A stretch of 64,000 bases of DNA, taken from assembly GCA_017464805.1 (NCBI GenBank), contig JAFTYE010000008.1, positions 1-64,000 on the forward strand, written 5' to 3'. Shown here one piece after another: positions 33,008 through 41,579 of this stretch; positions within the stretch are counted from its first letter, which is position 1, and the number at the start of each line of letters is the position of its first letter. The notes below the pieces were generated by a model, which saw nothing but the letters and a program-made list of their open reading frames with translations, was not told the origin of the DNA and ran no database searches. The position numbers and the translations under genes were made by a program. This DNA comes from Clostridia bacterium. Lineage in GTDB: Bacteria > Bacillota > Clostridia > Oscillospirales > CAG-272.

Positions 33008-36000
33008 ATGCTTTTTCGCAAAAAAGAAACCGACGCCGAGAACACGCAGGCGCAAAACATAAACCCGATGCAAGAAATGGAGCAACGACCCGCATCACCG
33101 CAGAGCCACGTGTCCGAGGACAAGCGTACTGCGCGTGCGCGCGCACGAATGGCAAGCGAGGATGCCCGTGCCGAGGAGGCCGAGCACAGACTGGCGAGCA
33201 GCGCGAGGCAGAGAAAGCTGCGCGAGGCGCAGGAAAAAGAGCGCGAGGAGCAAAAGCGCGCGAGAGAGGACTACCGTGCAGCGCATCCCGGCTTTTATGA
33301 TCCGACCCTGAAGATCCACAGCGTGTTTTCCATTTCCCTCACTCTGCTTTCCCTGTTCGTTTTGCTATCTTTCATTTTGCGTGAGCAGGTGGGCGTTCTG
33401 GGCGCGGCGATCTCCCGCGCGTTGCTCGGATGCTTTTCCTATGCGGCGTTTTTGTTGCCGATCTTCATGCTGCTCCACGCTTATCTTTGGAGACGTGACG
33501 TGCGCAGCCGCATGCTGGTGCCAAAGGCACTGGCCTTTATTCCCGTTTTGTGCATGACGGCGGCTCTTGTCGCCATCCTGTCCCCGAATTTCGATCCCGA
33601 GCACTTCGATGCTGCACTTGCCTTCACGAACGGCAACGTCTTTTTCGGCGGCGGTGCCGTCGGCGGCGCGATCGGATATTTCCTGCACAAGATCGTCGGC
33701 CTTGCCGGCACGATCCTGATCGCACTCGTCCTGTACGTCTTTTTCGGTGCGCTGTACTGCCGTGACCTGGTTCTTGACCTATACGCCGGTCTGCGGCTAC
33801 GCTTAAAGGAAGTGCAAGCCGACCGTGCCAAGGTGAAAAGCGAGGAGCGTGCCGCCCGCCGCGAGGAAAAGAGTGAGCGCGAGGCTGCACAGCGTGCGCG
33901 CCGCGATGAACTTGCCGCCCTACGCGAAGAGGAAAAGCATAAACAGAAAATAGAGCGCATTCAGGCAAAGAACGTGCAAAAGGAACAGAAAAAGGAGCAA
34001 AAGAAGGCTTTGCCGAGCGCGGCCCCCGCAATGGCACCCAAGCCTGCCGAGGCGGCTGTCCCCGCAAAGCCCGCCACCCCCGCCTACGAAAAACGGCGAG
34101 AGGAAAACGCACGGCGACGCGCCCTGTTCACCGATTTTGAGCAGCCTGAAGAAAAAAAACCTACACCTCCCACTCGCACGCCGGCATCGGCGGGGGGCGA
34201 GGTGGATTTTTCCGAGATCACCCACCGCGTGAAGATCGCGCCCTCTTCCGAGGGAAAGCGGACGAGCTTCGGCCTTGACCATGATTTTTCCGCGTCGAGC
34301 GCACCCGCTGCCGCCCCGGAGGGGGGCCGTGCAATCGCGGCATCCCCTGCCCCGTCGGGCGAGAGCCTTTCTCGCGATCCCATGATGACCCCCTGCGATG
34401 ACCTGGAGCATGACGATCTGACCTTTGAGAATCGCCAGGTACACGCAGTGCGCGTGTCCGACGTGACCGAAGAGGAGGAGCCCGAGATCCCCGACTATGC
34501 CGAGGGCGAGGAGGAGGGTGGCAAGAAGACCGCATCCTCGAATTCCGCGCTCGGTAAGCTCTTTGCCCGCGCCAAGGAAAAGGCGAAAGAGGAGCAGGCC
34601 GCTGCCCGTGCCGCGAAGGAGGCGGCAGCATCCGAGGAGGCCTCTCCTAAGAACAACATGGATTATTTCCGTAGCATCACGGTAACGGCGGGCAAGAAGG
34701 AAGAGGAAAACAGCGGCGACGTCCTTCTTTCCCATCCCGACATCACGCCCTTACCGACCAGCGGCAACGCCCCCTTCTATCCGCAGAGCGAGATTGCTTT
34801 TGACGACACGGATGCGAAGAATCTGGCCGAGGGTGCCCCTGCCGAGCAGGCAGACCGCCGCAGTGCGGATGCCAATCCCTTCCATCCGCGCAACAATCCT
34901 TCGTTCACGAAAACAGACACCCGCGCGGAGCAACCGCGCTACGAGGGGGTTCTTCGCAACACCTCTGCCTTTACCCCCACCTCCGCCCTGCGTGCCGATC
35001 TGGCTGCCGCCGAAAAGGCACGCCGTGCCGAAGCCGCTACCCCCGCCCGGGGACGCATCGTGCAGGAGAAGATGGATGTGGCGGCTCCCAAGAAGCCCCC
35101 GTATCAGTATCCGCCCCTTTCCCTGCTTGCCATGCCCGAGGCGATGAACACGGGTGACATCGAGGCAGAAGTCCTCGCAAACGCGGATAAATTGGTCACG
35201 ACCCTGAAAAACTTTAAGGTAAATACCTGTGTGACCGGGTATTCCCGCGGTCCGCGTATCACGCGGTACGAGGTCGTGCCGGATGCGGGCGTGCGCGTGC
35301 GTAACATTTCCGCATTGGTGGACGACATCTCCATGAGCCTGGCGACCACGGGCATCCGCATTGAGGCACCGATCCCCGGCAAATCCGCCGTTGGCGTGGA
35401 GGTGCCGAACAGCTCACCGACGCTGGTGCGTCTGCGTAGCATGCTGGACACCGAAAAGTTCCGTTCCTTCCCCGAAAAGACGGTGGTCTGCCTTGGCAGT
35501 GACGTAGCGGGACACCCCGTGTACTGTGACCTTGCCAAAATGCCCCATCTGCTGGTCGCGGGTGCGACCGGTATGGGTAAGTCGGTCTGTATCAACAGCA
35601 TCATCACCAGCATTCTTTACAAGGCTGCGCCCGACGAGGTGAAGCTGATCATGATCGACCCGAAGAAAGTAGAGTTCTCCATCTACGCGGGCATTCCCCA
35701 CCTGCTGGTTCCCGTGGTGTCCGACCCCAAGAAGGCGGCCGGTGCTCTTTCCTGGTCGGTGAACGAAATGGAGCGGCGTTACAGCCTGTTTGAGCAGATG
35801 GGCGTGCGCGACATCAAGGGTTACAACCGTCAGCTGACCGAAACAGGTGAGGGCGAGCCCCTGCCCAAAATCATCATCATCATCGACGAGTTGGCCGACC
35901 TGATGACCACGGCGGGTGATTCGGTCGAGACCTCGATCGCCCGTATCGCGGCCAAGGCGCGTGCGGCGGGTATCCACCTACTGATCGGCACTCAGCGTCC

Positions 36001-36610
36001 TTCAGTGGACGTAATCACGGGTACGATCAAGAACAACATCGCCTCTCGTATCGCCTTCCACGTGACCTCGCAGGTCGACTCCCGTACCATCCTGGACATG
36101 ACGGGTGCGGAGAAGCTGCTGGCACACGGCGACATGCTCTACGCGCCCGCCGGCGTGCAAGCCATGCGTGTACAAGGTGCCTTTGTAGACGAGAAGGAGA
36201 TCGAGCGTGTTGTCAGCTTCCTGAAATCCAACAACGAGATCGACGCGACCGCAGGCGAGGAGATCATGGCGGACATCGAGCGCGAGGCCGAGAAGTGTAC
36301 GCCCCAGAAGAAGGGCGGCGACGAAGGCGGTGGCGGAGCAAACATCCCCACCGATAATGACGACGGACACATGCTGTGGGCGGCACTTGAAATCGGCTTC
36401 GAGTACGGCAAGCTGGCCACCTCACTTTTGCAACGCAAGCTTTCTATCGGCTACGGCAAGGCGGCCAAGATCCTGGACACCCTGGAGGAAAAGGGCTTTG
36501 TATCCGCACAGGACGGCCCCAAGCCGCGTGAGATCCTGATCTCGCGCGAGGAGTTCAAGGAAATGATGGCACGCGAGGTTGAGGCCCAGTGCGGCGACAA
36601 CTTCAAATAA
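33008..36610 (+). CDS. ftsK: FtsK/SpoIIIE-type DNA translocase
   Basis: A 1200-residue chromosome-segregation motor. The N-terminal 95 residues are charged (many Arg/Glu/Ala); four membrane helices follow at about 102-250. A long low-complexity linker of Lys/Glu and Ala/Pro tracts runs to about 680. The motor has a FtsK alpha region, Walker A GATGMGKS (852-859), Walker B IIIIDELADL (near 957) and the sequence-reading gamma winged helix (about 1120-1190). It pumps DNA through the division or spore septum. Length exceeds B. subtilis SpoIIIE (about 790) because of the linker. AAAGGAG precedes the ATG; the promoter is unclear, with a TATAAT at 32918-32923. Confidence 0.96.
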   Translation: MLFRKKETDAENTQAQNINPMQEMEQRPASPQSHVSEDKRTARARARMASEDARAEEAEHRLASSARQRKLREAQEKEREEQKRAREDYRAAHPGFYDPTLKIHSVFSISLTLLSLFVLLSFILREQVGVLGAAISRALLGCFSYAAFLLPIFMLLHAYLWRRDVRSRMLVPKALAFIPVLCMTAALVAILSPNFDPEHFDAALAFTNGNVFFGGGAVGGAIGYFLHKIVGLAGTILIALVLYVFFGALYCRDLVLDLYAGLRLRLKEVQADRAKVKSEERAARREEKSEREAAQRARRDELAALREEEKHKQKIERIQAKNVQKEQKKEQKKALPSAAPAMAPKPAEAAVPAKPATPAYEKRREENARRRALFTDFEQPEEKKPTPPTRTPASAGGEVDFSEITHRVKIAPSSEGKRTSFGLDHDFSASSAPAAAPEGGRAIAASPAPSGESLSRDPMMTPCDDLEHDDLTFENRQVHAVRVSDVTEEEEPEIPDYAEGEEEGGKKTASSNSALGKLFARAKEKAKEEQAAARAAKEAAASEEASPKNNMDYFRSITVTAGKKEEENSGDVLLSHPDITPLPTSGNAPFYPQSEIAFDDTDAKNLAEGAPAEQADRRSADANPFHPRNNPSFTKTDTRAEQPRYEGVLRNTSAFTPTSALRADLAAAEKARRAEAATPARGRIVQEKMDVAAPKKPPYQYPPLSLLAMPEAMNTGDIEAEVLANADKLVTTLKNFKVNTCVTGYSRGPRITRYEVVPDAGVRVRNISALVDDISMSLATTGIRIEAPIPGKSAVGVEVPNSSPTLVRLRSMLDTEKFRSFPEKTVVCLGSDVAGHPVYCDLAKMPHLLVAGATGMGKSVCINSIITSILYKAAPDEVKLIMIDPKKVEFSIYAGIPHLLVPVVSDPKKAAGALSWSVNEMERRYSLFEQMGVRDIKGYNRQLTETGEGEPLPKIIIIIDELADLMTTAGDSVETSIARIAAKARAAGIHLLIGTQRPSVDVITGTIKNNIASRIAFHVTSQVDSRTILDMTGAEKLLAHGDMLYAPAGVQAMRVQGAFVDEKEIERVVSFLKSNNEIDATAGEEIMADIEREAEKCTPQKKGGDEGGGGANIPTDNDDGHMLWAALEIGFEYGKLATSLLQRKLSIGYGKAAKILDTLEEKGFVSAQDGPKPREILISREEFKEMMAREVEAQCGDNFK

Positions 36611-36644
36611 TCCAACTGATCTAACCGAAAGGAAGGAGCTTCGT

Positions 36645-37190
36645 ATGATCTACTTACTTCTGGCAGCAGGCTTTGAGGAATGTGAGGCTCTTGTGCCGGC
36701 GGATCTCTTACGCCGTGCGGGCCTTGTGGTCAAGACCGTGGCGATCACGGCGGGCCCTGTGACAGGTTCCCACGGCATCACGGTGCAGGCAGACATTCCC
36801 GCGTCCGAGGCAAACGAGCCGATCGACCTTCTGATCCTACCCGGCGGCATGCCCGGCACCAAAAATCTGGATGATTCCCCCCACGTGGACAAGCTGATCG
36901 AGCGCACCATGGCAGAGAGCGGCCATATTGCCGCGATCTGCGCGGCACCGATGATCCTTGGTAAGCGCGGACTTTTGCGCGGCAAGGAGGCTGTCTGCTA
37001 TCCCGGCTTTGAGAGATACCTGGAGGGCGCACAACTCTCGGACCGCCGCGTGGTGACCGACGGCAATATAAGCACCGCCGTTGGCATGGGCGCAGCAGGC
37101 GAGTTTGGACTGGAGCTGGTGTCCATTCTCACCTCTCGCGAGGAAGCCAACGAGCTGGCGAAGGCCGCCATGCTCCCCCCGCTTGCATGA
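36645..37190 (+). CDS. DJ-1/PfpI-family protein
   Basis: A 181-residue class I glutamine-amidotransferase-like protein of the DJ-1/ThiJ group. The nucleophile elbow is AAICAAPMIL with Cys near 102; the Glu near residue 15 (GFEECEAL) and LILPGGMPGTKNL near 65-77 match DJ-1. Members act as deglycases, chaperones or redox sensors; the specific function is open. The ATG at 36645 follows GGAAGGAGC, 34 bases after ftsK; the longer frame inside ftsK is less likely. Confidence 0.9.
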   Translation: MIYLLLAAGFEECEALVPADLLRRAGLVVKTVAITAGPVTGSHGITVQADIPASEANEPIDLLILPGGMPGTKNLDDSPHVDKLIERTMAESGHIAAICAAPMILGKRGLLRGKEAVCYPGFERYLEGAQLSDRRVVTDGNISTAVGMGAAGEFGLELVSILTSREEANELAKAAMLPPLA

Positions 37191-37912
37191 CCGAGTTTCA
37201 TCACGCCCCCATCTCGGTGGCAGCTCTGCCGCTTTGGCTTGTCTGCTTCCCCGAGGACGGGGAGCCCTTTGTGCGGCATCTGCTTTCCCTGCTTGACGGG
37301 GAGGGGCTGATGCTGTATGCCGAGGAGGACGGTGTGACCGTTTGTCAGGGACTTCTTTTGCCACTTACCCTTTCGGGGCGACGCGGCTACTATCTGTATG
37401 CCGTTTGCACGCATCCCGCCTATCGCGGACGCGGCTATATGCACGCTTTTCTTTCGGCGGCGCGAGAGACAGCGGTGACAGAGGGCAAGGATTTTCTGCT
37501 CCTCATTCCCGCAACAACGGAGCTTTCCGACAGTTATCGCCGACACGGCTTTACGCAAAACGTGCGGCTTGCGGCAGACGAGCGGGGCGAGCATCCCATC
37601 TACCGTCTGCCCGATACCGTGCCACTCTCCCCCTTTGATGGCGATTTCCGTGCATTGTTTGACCGCTACGGCGGCGGACTTTCCTTTCCCGTGTTTTGTG
37701 CCGCGCTTGCATCGCTCTCGGACAGCACGCAAATTTTCTACACCGAGCACGGCTTTTGCGTTCTTGCCAAAAATTCCGAACGGGAATGCTTGACAGCTGA
37801 CAAAAAAACGCTTTCCCTATGCAAAATCTGCCCATCCCCTTATCGGGCACTTCTCTGCCCCCTCTCCGATGTTTCTTTGACAACAGAGGTTGCAGACCCA
37901 CTACCCAGATAG
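37187..37912 (+). CDS. GNAT-family N-acetyltransferase
   Basis: A 241-residue protein with a GNAT core in its first half: motif A reads VCTHPAYRGRGYMHAFL near 73-89, followed by a YRRHGF motif B near 118. The second half is a less conserved region that could be a diverged second GNAT domain, as in Eis-like proteins (inference). Substrate unknown. It overlaps the DJ-1 gene by 4 bases (ATGA), so expression is coupled. Confidence 0.8.
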   Translation: MTEFHHAPISVAALPLWLVCFPEDGEPFVRHLLSLLDGEGLMLYAEEDGVTVCQGLLLPLTLSGRRGYYLYAVCTHPAYRGRGYMHAFLSAARETAVTEGKDFLLLIPATTELSDSYRRHGFTQNVRLAADERGEHPIYRLPDTVPLSPFDGDFRALFDRYGGGLSFPVFCAALASLSDSTQIFYTEHGFCVLAKNSERECLTADKKTLSLCKICPSPYRALLCPLSDVSLTTEVADPLPR

Positions 37913-37921
37913 GAGATTTTT

Positions 37922-38497
37922 ATGGATATCAAAGAATTAAAAACCTCAATACGCAAAGAATATCTGTCACGGCGCGAGGCCCTATCCCCCGAGGAAAAGG
38001 CAAAACGCGACGAAAAGATCTGCCGCTATATTCTGTCATCCGCTTCCTTTCGGTATGCGGAGACAGTACTGGCCTACTATCCGCGAAAGGGCGAGATCGA
38101 CATTTTGCCCGTGCTGGAAGCCGCCCTTGCCATGGGCAAACGAGTGGCCCTGCCCCGCTGTGACGGGGAGCATCATATGACCTACCGCTTCGTAACCGAA
38201 CTGGATAGCATCGCGCCGGGCATGTACGGCATTCCCGAGCCCGATGAGAGTGCCCCCGCCTTCCACGAGGATGCAGGGCATGCCGCGCTGTGTCTGGTTC
38301 CCGGCGTGGTGTTTGACACGCACGGCTACCGAATCGGATACGGCGGTGGCTATTACGACCGCTTTTTGCACGACTTCGGCGGCTCGGTCGCGGGGGTCAT
38401 TTACCGCGAGTTTATTTTACCCTCTTTGCCCTTCGGCAGATACGACCTAGCCCTGCCGGTAATGATCACGGAAACGGGCATGGTTCGTTCCAAATAA
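37922..38497 (+). CDS. 5-formyltetrahydrofolate cyclo-ligase
   Basis: A 191-residue 5-FCL (YgfA/MTHFS) that converts 5-formyl-THF to 5,10-methenyl-THF with ATP. An N-terminal I-R-K-x-x-L-x-R-R-x-x-L-S motif, the YYPRKGEID segment, VPGVVFD and the signature RIGYGGGYYDRFL near 140-152 are intact. It lies 9 bases after the acetyltransferase in the ftsK-headed gene run. Confidence 0.94.
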   Translation: MDIKELKTSIRKEYLSRREALSPEEKAKRDEKICRYILSSASFRYAETVLAYYPRKGEIDILPVLEAALAMGKRVALPRCDGEHHMTYRFVTELDSIAPGMYGIPEPDESAPAFHEDAGHAALCLVPGVVFDTHGYRIGYGGGYYDRFLHDFGGSVAGVIYREFILPSLPFGRYDLALPVMITETGMVRSK

Positions 38498-38506
38498 AGG
38501 AGAATT

Positions 38507-39169
38507 ATGGTTATCGGAGATAAAAAAACCTTTCTCGCCTACCGTTGCCCGCATTGCGGGGGCGGCGTAATCGGCATTTGCGGTGATTTTGCCCTCGCGG
38601 GCGGTCGAATGCTGAAGCTCCGTTGTCCCTGCGGGGAAAGTAGCTTGTCCGCAAACGAAGCCTCGGACGGGAAGATCCGCCTGACCGTTCCCTGCCTTTT
38701 ATGCGCCGGCGACCACCACTATCTGGTATCGAAGTCAGTGTTCTACAGCAAGGAGCTGTTCCTGCTTAACTGCGCATACACCAACCTAGATGTTTGCTTT
38801 ATCGGCGACGAGAAAAAGATCGGGACGGCCCTGGACGAGAATGAAAAGGAGCTGAAAAAGATCCTCACTGACGCGGGCATCTCTTCCCTTGCCCAGTTGC
38901 ACGGCGGCAAGGCGCAAGGTGCGGAAGATGCTCTGCCCGACACACAGGTGTTGGATATTGTGCGGTTTCTTGTACGGGATCTGGAGGAGGAGGGGCGCAT
39001 CGACTGTCCCTGCCATAACGGCGAGTACGAGGTGGCGTTTGTCGAGGGCGGGGTGCTTGTCTATTGCCTCAACTGCGAGGGGCGGCATTTCTTTCCCGTT
39101 TGCAGTGTGGAGGCGGCACAGGATCTCTTATCCTGCGACTCTCTAATCCTTTCGGGCGAAGGAGAATAA
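38507..39169 (+). CDS. Multi-cysteine (zinc-ribbon-like) protein of unknown function
   Basis: A 220-residue cytoplasmic protein with four Cys pairs: CPHC (14-17), CPCG (40-42), CLLC (63-66) and, near the C-terminus, CPCH and YCLNC. The pairs at each end look like two zinc ribbons around an alpha/beta core that contains an E-N-E-K-E-L-K-K helix. I recognise a widespread clostridial hypothetical but no function. It follows the 5-FCL gene by 9 bases and a terminator follows, so it belongs to the same transcript. Confidence 0.75.
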   Translation: MVIGDKKTFLAYRCPHCGGGVIGICGDFALAGGRMLKLRCPCGESSLSANEASDGKIRLTVPCLLCAGDHHYLVSKSVFYSKELFLLNCAYTNLDVCFIGDEKKIGTALDENEKELKKILTDAGISSLAQLHGGKAQGAEDALPDTQVLDIVRFLVRDLEEEGRIDCPCHNGEYEVAFVEGGVLVYCLNCEGRHFFPVCSVEAAQDLLSCDSLILSGEGE

Positions 39170-39179
39170 CGGAATAAAA

Positions 39180-39212
39180 AGGGCGGTTGGCAAAGCCGAC
39201 CGCCTTGTTTTA
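39180..39212 (+). terminator. Terminator of the ftsK-headed run
   Basis: A 10-bp stem (39182-39191 with 39195-39204, one G-T pair), AAA loop and TTGTTTTA tail, just after the stop at 39169 and touching the convergent amidase stop. Confidence 0.8.
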
Positions 39213-39776
39213 TAAAAGGCCGAGGTGTTGCAGAAGACCCCGGTAGATGCCCGTAGCAAACAGATCGGGGCGGCTTTCCATGAGGGCGGCATCGCCCGGA
39301 TTGGTGATAAAGCCGATCTCGGACAAAACGGCCGGCATGGCGGTGCGGCGCAAGACATACAGCCCCGGGCGGGCAATGATGCCGCGATTGCGCAGGCCGG
39401 TTACATTCTCCATCTGTTCGCTGATCGCCTGTGCCAGGCGGTAGGCCTCGCCTGCTGTTCGAAAGACGAGCTGCTCCGTGCCGTTGGCGGCGGGGTTTGC
39501 GGCGGCGTTGGTGTGGATACTGATGAAGTAATCCGCATCCCAGGCATTGGCATCCTGCACGCGCAGGGCCAGGCTGGAAGCGTTACTGGTGCCGATCTGC
39601 GTTTCGGGCGTGGGACGCGACAGGCGTACCTCAAAATTGCCGTTTGCGCGCAACAGGGCGGCAAGCTCCTGACCCACGGTATAGGTGATGTCCTGTTCAA
39701 AAAGGCCGTTTCCCGTCGCCCCTGTGTTAGGCGGCATGGGGTTATGCCCTTGGTCGATGTAAATTTTGATGGCCAT
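39210..39776 (-). CDS. N-acetylmuramoyl-L-alanine amidase (Amidase_3)
   Basis: A zinc amidase (188 aa) consisting of just the catalytic domain. Zinc ligands are His11 (DQGHN), a Glu near 25 (LFEQD) and His near 88 (SIHTNAA); the catalytic Glu is in LSEIGFITN near 155. There is no signal peptide or cell-wall-binding domain, so it is either released by lysis, exported by another route, or cytoplasmic. Similar stand-alone domains occur in prophage and sporulation contexts; nothing phage-like adjoins here. Confidence 0.9.
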   Translation of the reverse strand: MAIKIYIDQGHNPMPPNTGATGNGLFEQDITYTVGQELAALLRANGNFEVRLSRPTPETQIGTSNASSLALRVQDANAWDADYFISIHTNAAANPAANGTEQLVFRTAGEAYRLAQAISEQMENVTGLRNRGIIARPGLYVLRRTAMPAVLSEIGFITNPGDAALMESRPDLFATGIYRGLLQHLGLL

Positions 39777-39833
39777 GGCGTTCTCCTTGCAATTCTATCA
39801 ATACTATTCTATGCAAAAGAAGGCAAAGTGTCC

Positions 39834-40586
39834 ATGAAGGAAATTCAAAGAATTTTAAGCTTCGCCCGCCGTGCGGTGGACGATTACAAAATGATCGAAC
39901 CGAATGACCGCATCGCAGTCGGCATTTCGGGGGGCAAGGACTCCTTGACCCTGCTCACCGCGCTCGCGGAGCTGCGGCGGTTTTATCCCATTCCCTATAC
40001 CCTGTGCGGCATCACGGTAGACATGGGCTTCAAGGGCTCGGATTTTTCGCCCGTGGCCGCATACTGCGAGAAGCTGGGTGTGGAATACCGCGTGGTGCAA
40101 TCGGATATTGCCGAGATCATTTTCAACATCCGAAAGGAAAAAAATCCCTGCTCCCTTTGCGCGAACATGCGACGCGGCGCGTTACATGCGGCCGCAAAGG
40201 AGATGGGATGTAGCCGCGTCGCGCTTGGTCACCATTTTGACGACGTGGTGGACACCTTTATGCTGAACCTGTTCTTTGAGGGTCGCATCGGGTGCTTTTC
40301 CCCCGTGACCTATCTTTCCAACACCAGGCTGCATCTGATCCGCCCCCTGCTGTACGCGCAGGAAAAGGATATTCTGTACTACGTGCGGCACGCAGAGCTT
40401 CCGATTATTGAGTCGCTTTGCCCTGAGAACCATGCCACCGAGCGCGAGAATATGAAAAATCTATTAAAGGAGCTGGAGATCAAGTACAAGGGCCTGCGGC
40501 ACCGTCTTTTCGGCGCGATCTGCCGCGGTGAGATCGACGGCTTCAAGCCCGCAGGGCAGAAGCTCCGTACCTATGACAATGAATAA
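39834..40586 (+). CDS. TtcA-like tRNA thiolation / PP-loop ATPase
   Basis: A 250-residue ATP-pyrophosphatase. The PP-loop SGGKDS is near residue 32-37 and a cluster-type C-S-L-C motif lies near 105-108 followed by NMRRGAL, then the ALGHHFDD metal motif near 130. This layout matches TtcA, which makes 2-thiocytidine at tRNA position 32 using a 4Fe-4S cluster. TilS is less likely because of the CxxC. The ATG at 39834 is taken as start; an in-frame GTG at 39828 is an alternative. Confidence 0.85.
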   Translation: MKEIQRILSFARRAVDDYKMIEPNDRIAVGISGGKDSLTLLTALAELRRFYPIPYTLCGITVDMGFKGSDFSPVAAYCEKLGVEYRVVQSDIAEIIFNIRKEKNPCSLCANMRRGALHAAAKEMGCSRVALGHHFDDVVDTFMLNLFFEGRIGCFSPVTYLSNTRLHLIRPLLYAQEKDILYYVRHAELPIIESLCPENHATERENMKNLLKELEIKYKGLRHRLFGAICRGEIDGFKPAGQKLRTYDNE

Positions 40587-40593
40587 AAGGAAA

Positions 40594-40621
40594 AGCAGCC
40601 CCGCCAAAAGGCGGGGCTGCT
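40594..40621. terminator. Terminator between TtcA-like and XRE genes
   Basis: A 12-bp stem (40594-40605 with 40610-40621) around AAAA/TTTT, with T-run on the minus strand; it overlaps the stop region of the convergent XRE gene. Confidence 0.82.
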
Positions 40622-40622
40622 C

Positions 40623-41423
40623 TTATAGTGCTATCGGATAATCGCCGTAGCCCATGCAGCAGGAGATGCCGTAAAGGGAACTTCTTTGTACTTCGATCGT
40701 AGCAAATAGAACACATAAACAGGTATGGTACATAGGGTTGATCGTATAACGGTAACTCTGAGGGGATTTATTCCGCAAAACGAGACTGCTTTCCATCAAA
40801 GCACCCAACGCAAGACGAAGCCCATCGTCGTCAAGTCCGGTTTTTTCTTGTAGCTCCTCATGACCGATCTCGCTCTTGGACAGGATCGCCATGCAAACCA
40901 GGAGATTCGCCTTTTGTGCCAAGGGCGGCAGAAAGGTTGTTGCAAAATCTGCCGTATCTCTACCAACGGTCTCAAAAAAGGAACGGGTCAAGATTGCACC
41001 GTAGCCCTCACCGCAGAGCAAGGAAACACCGTTTTGATTGGATATATGGGTTGGTCCTTCGTGAATATTTCTTTCCGCATCGGTTAAATTGCCTCGACTG
41101 ATGCCGTGATGCGCCCGCGCAAAGAGATTGAAGGCCTCCTCGTAGGATTCCCGGCTCATTTGCACGTGTGTGGCAACCTTGGTATAGATTTCTTGATAGA
41201 TCTCCGCGCAGGTGTTCATACATCCGTAAAAAAGGTAATCGACACTCACCCCGAAATACTCCGCAATGAGAGGCAACATCTGGGTATCGGGCTGGCAGGC
41301 ATTCGTTTCCCATTTGGACACCGCCTGCGCGGACACATGAAGGGCACTTGCCAGCTGCTCCTGGGTGACCCCCCTTTGCTTACGCAGTTCTACTATATTT
41401 TTCGCAATATTGATTTCCTTCAT
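40623..41423 (-). CDS. XRE-family transcriptional regulator with C-terminal domain
   Basis: A 266-residue protein. The N-terminal Cro/CI helix-turn-helix (about 6-60) has VTQEQLASALHVSAQAVSKWE and the DxxxLPxIAEYFGVSVDYLF tail. The C-terminal 200 residues include a segment (about 175-235) that could be a second winged helix (SEIGHEELQEKTGLDDDGLRLALGAL pattern) and a Cys/His/Tyr-rich end. That suggests a two-headed regulator or a sensor region; the ligand is unknown. It stands alone with its own promoter. Confidence 0.85.
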   Translation of the reverse strand: MKEINIAKNIVELRKQRGVTQEQLASALHVSAQAVSKWETNACQPDTQMLPLIAEYFGVSVDYLFYGCMNTCAEIYQEIYTKVATHVQMSRESYEEAFNLFARAHHGISRGNLTDAERNIHEGPTHISNQNGVSLLCGEGYGAILTRSFFETVGRDTADFATTFLPPLAQKANLLVCMAILSKSEIGHEELQEKTGLDDDGLRLALGALMESSLVLRNKSPQSYRYTINPMYHTCLCVLFATIEVQRSSLYGISCCMGYGDYPIAL

Positions 41424-41473
41424 CGTTCTATCATCCTTTCAAAGATCGGCGTGCATGCTCCGCTTGTGTCTAT

Positions 41474-41502
41474 ATTATAACATGCCGCACCGATTCTGTA
41501 AA
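41474..41502 (-). promoter_or_regulatory. Promoter of the XRE gene
   Basis: Minus-strand TTTACA at 41497-41502, 17 bases, TATAAT at 41474-41479. Confidence 0.72.
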
Positions 41503-41542
41503 TAACTTGTTCGGCAAGCCTCTCAACCTGCGGTTGAAAAAC

Positions 41543-41575
41543 AAAAGGGGCGGCTCAACCGAGCCTTCCTTTTTG
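41543..41575 (-). terminator. Probable terminator after the CPBP gene
   Basis: GGCTC/GAGCC (41552-41565) with partly paired flanks and TTTTG-TTTTT on the minus strand. A second small hairpin (TCAACC/GGTTGA, 41523-41537) follows. Moderate strength. Confidence 0.5.
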
Positions 41576-41579
41576 CTTG

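Noticed and set aside
39225-39833. N-terminal extension of the TtcA-like protein to 453 codons
   Set aside because: The extra 200 codons lie antisense to the amidase gene and match no family; the PP-loop protein is complete from 39834.
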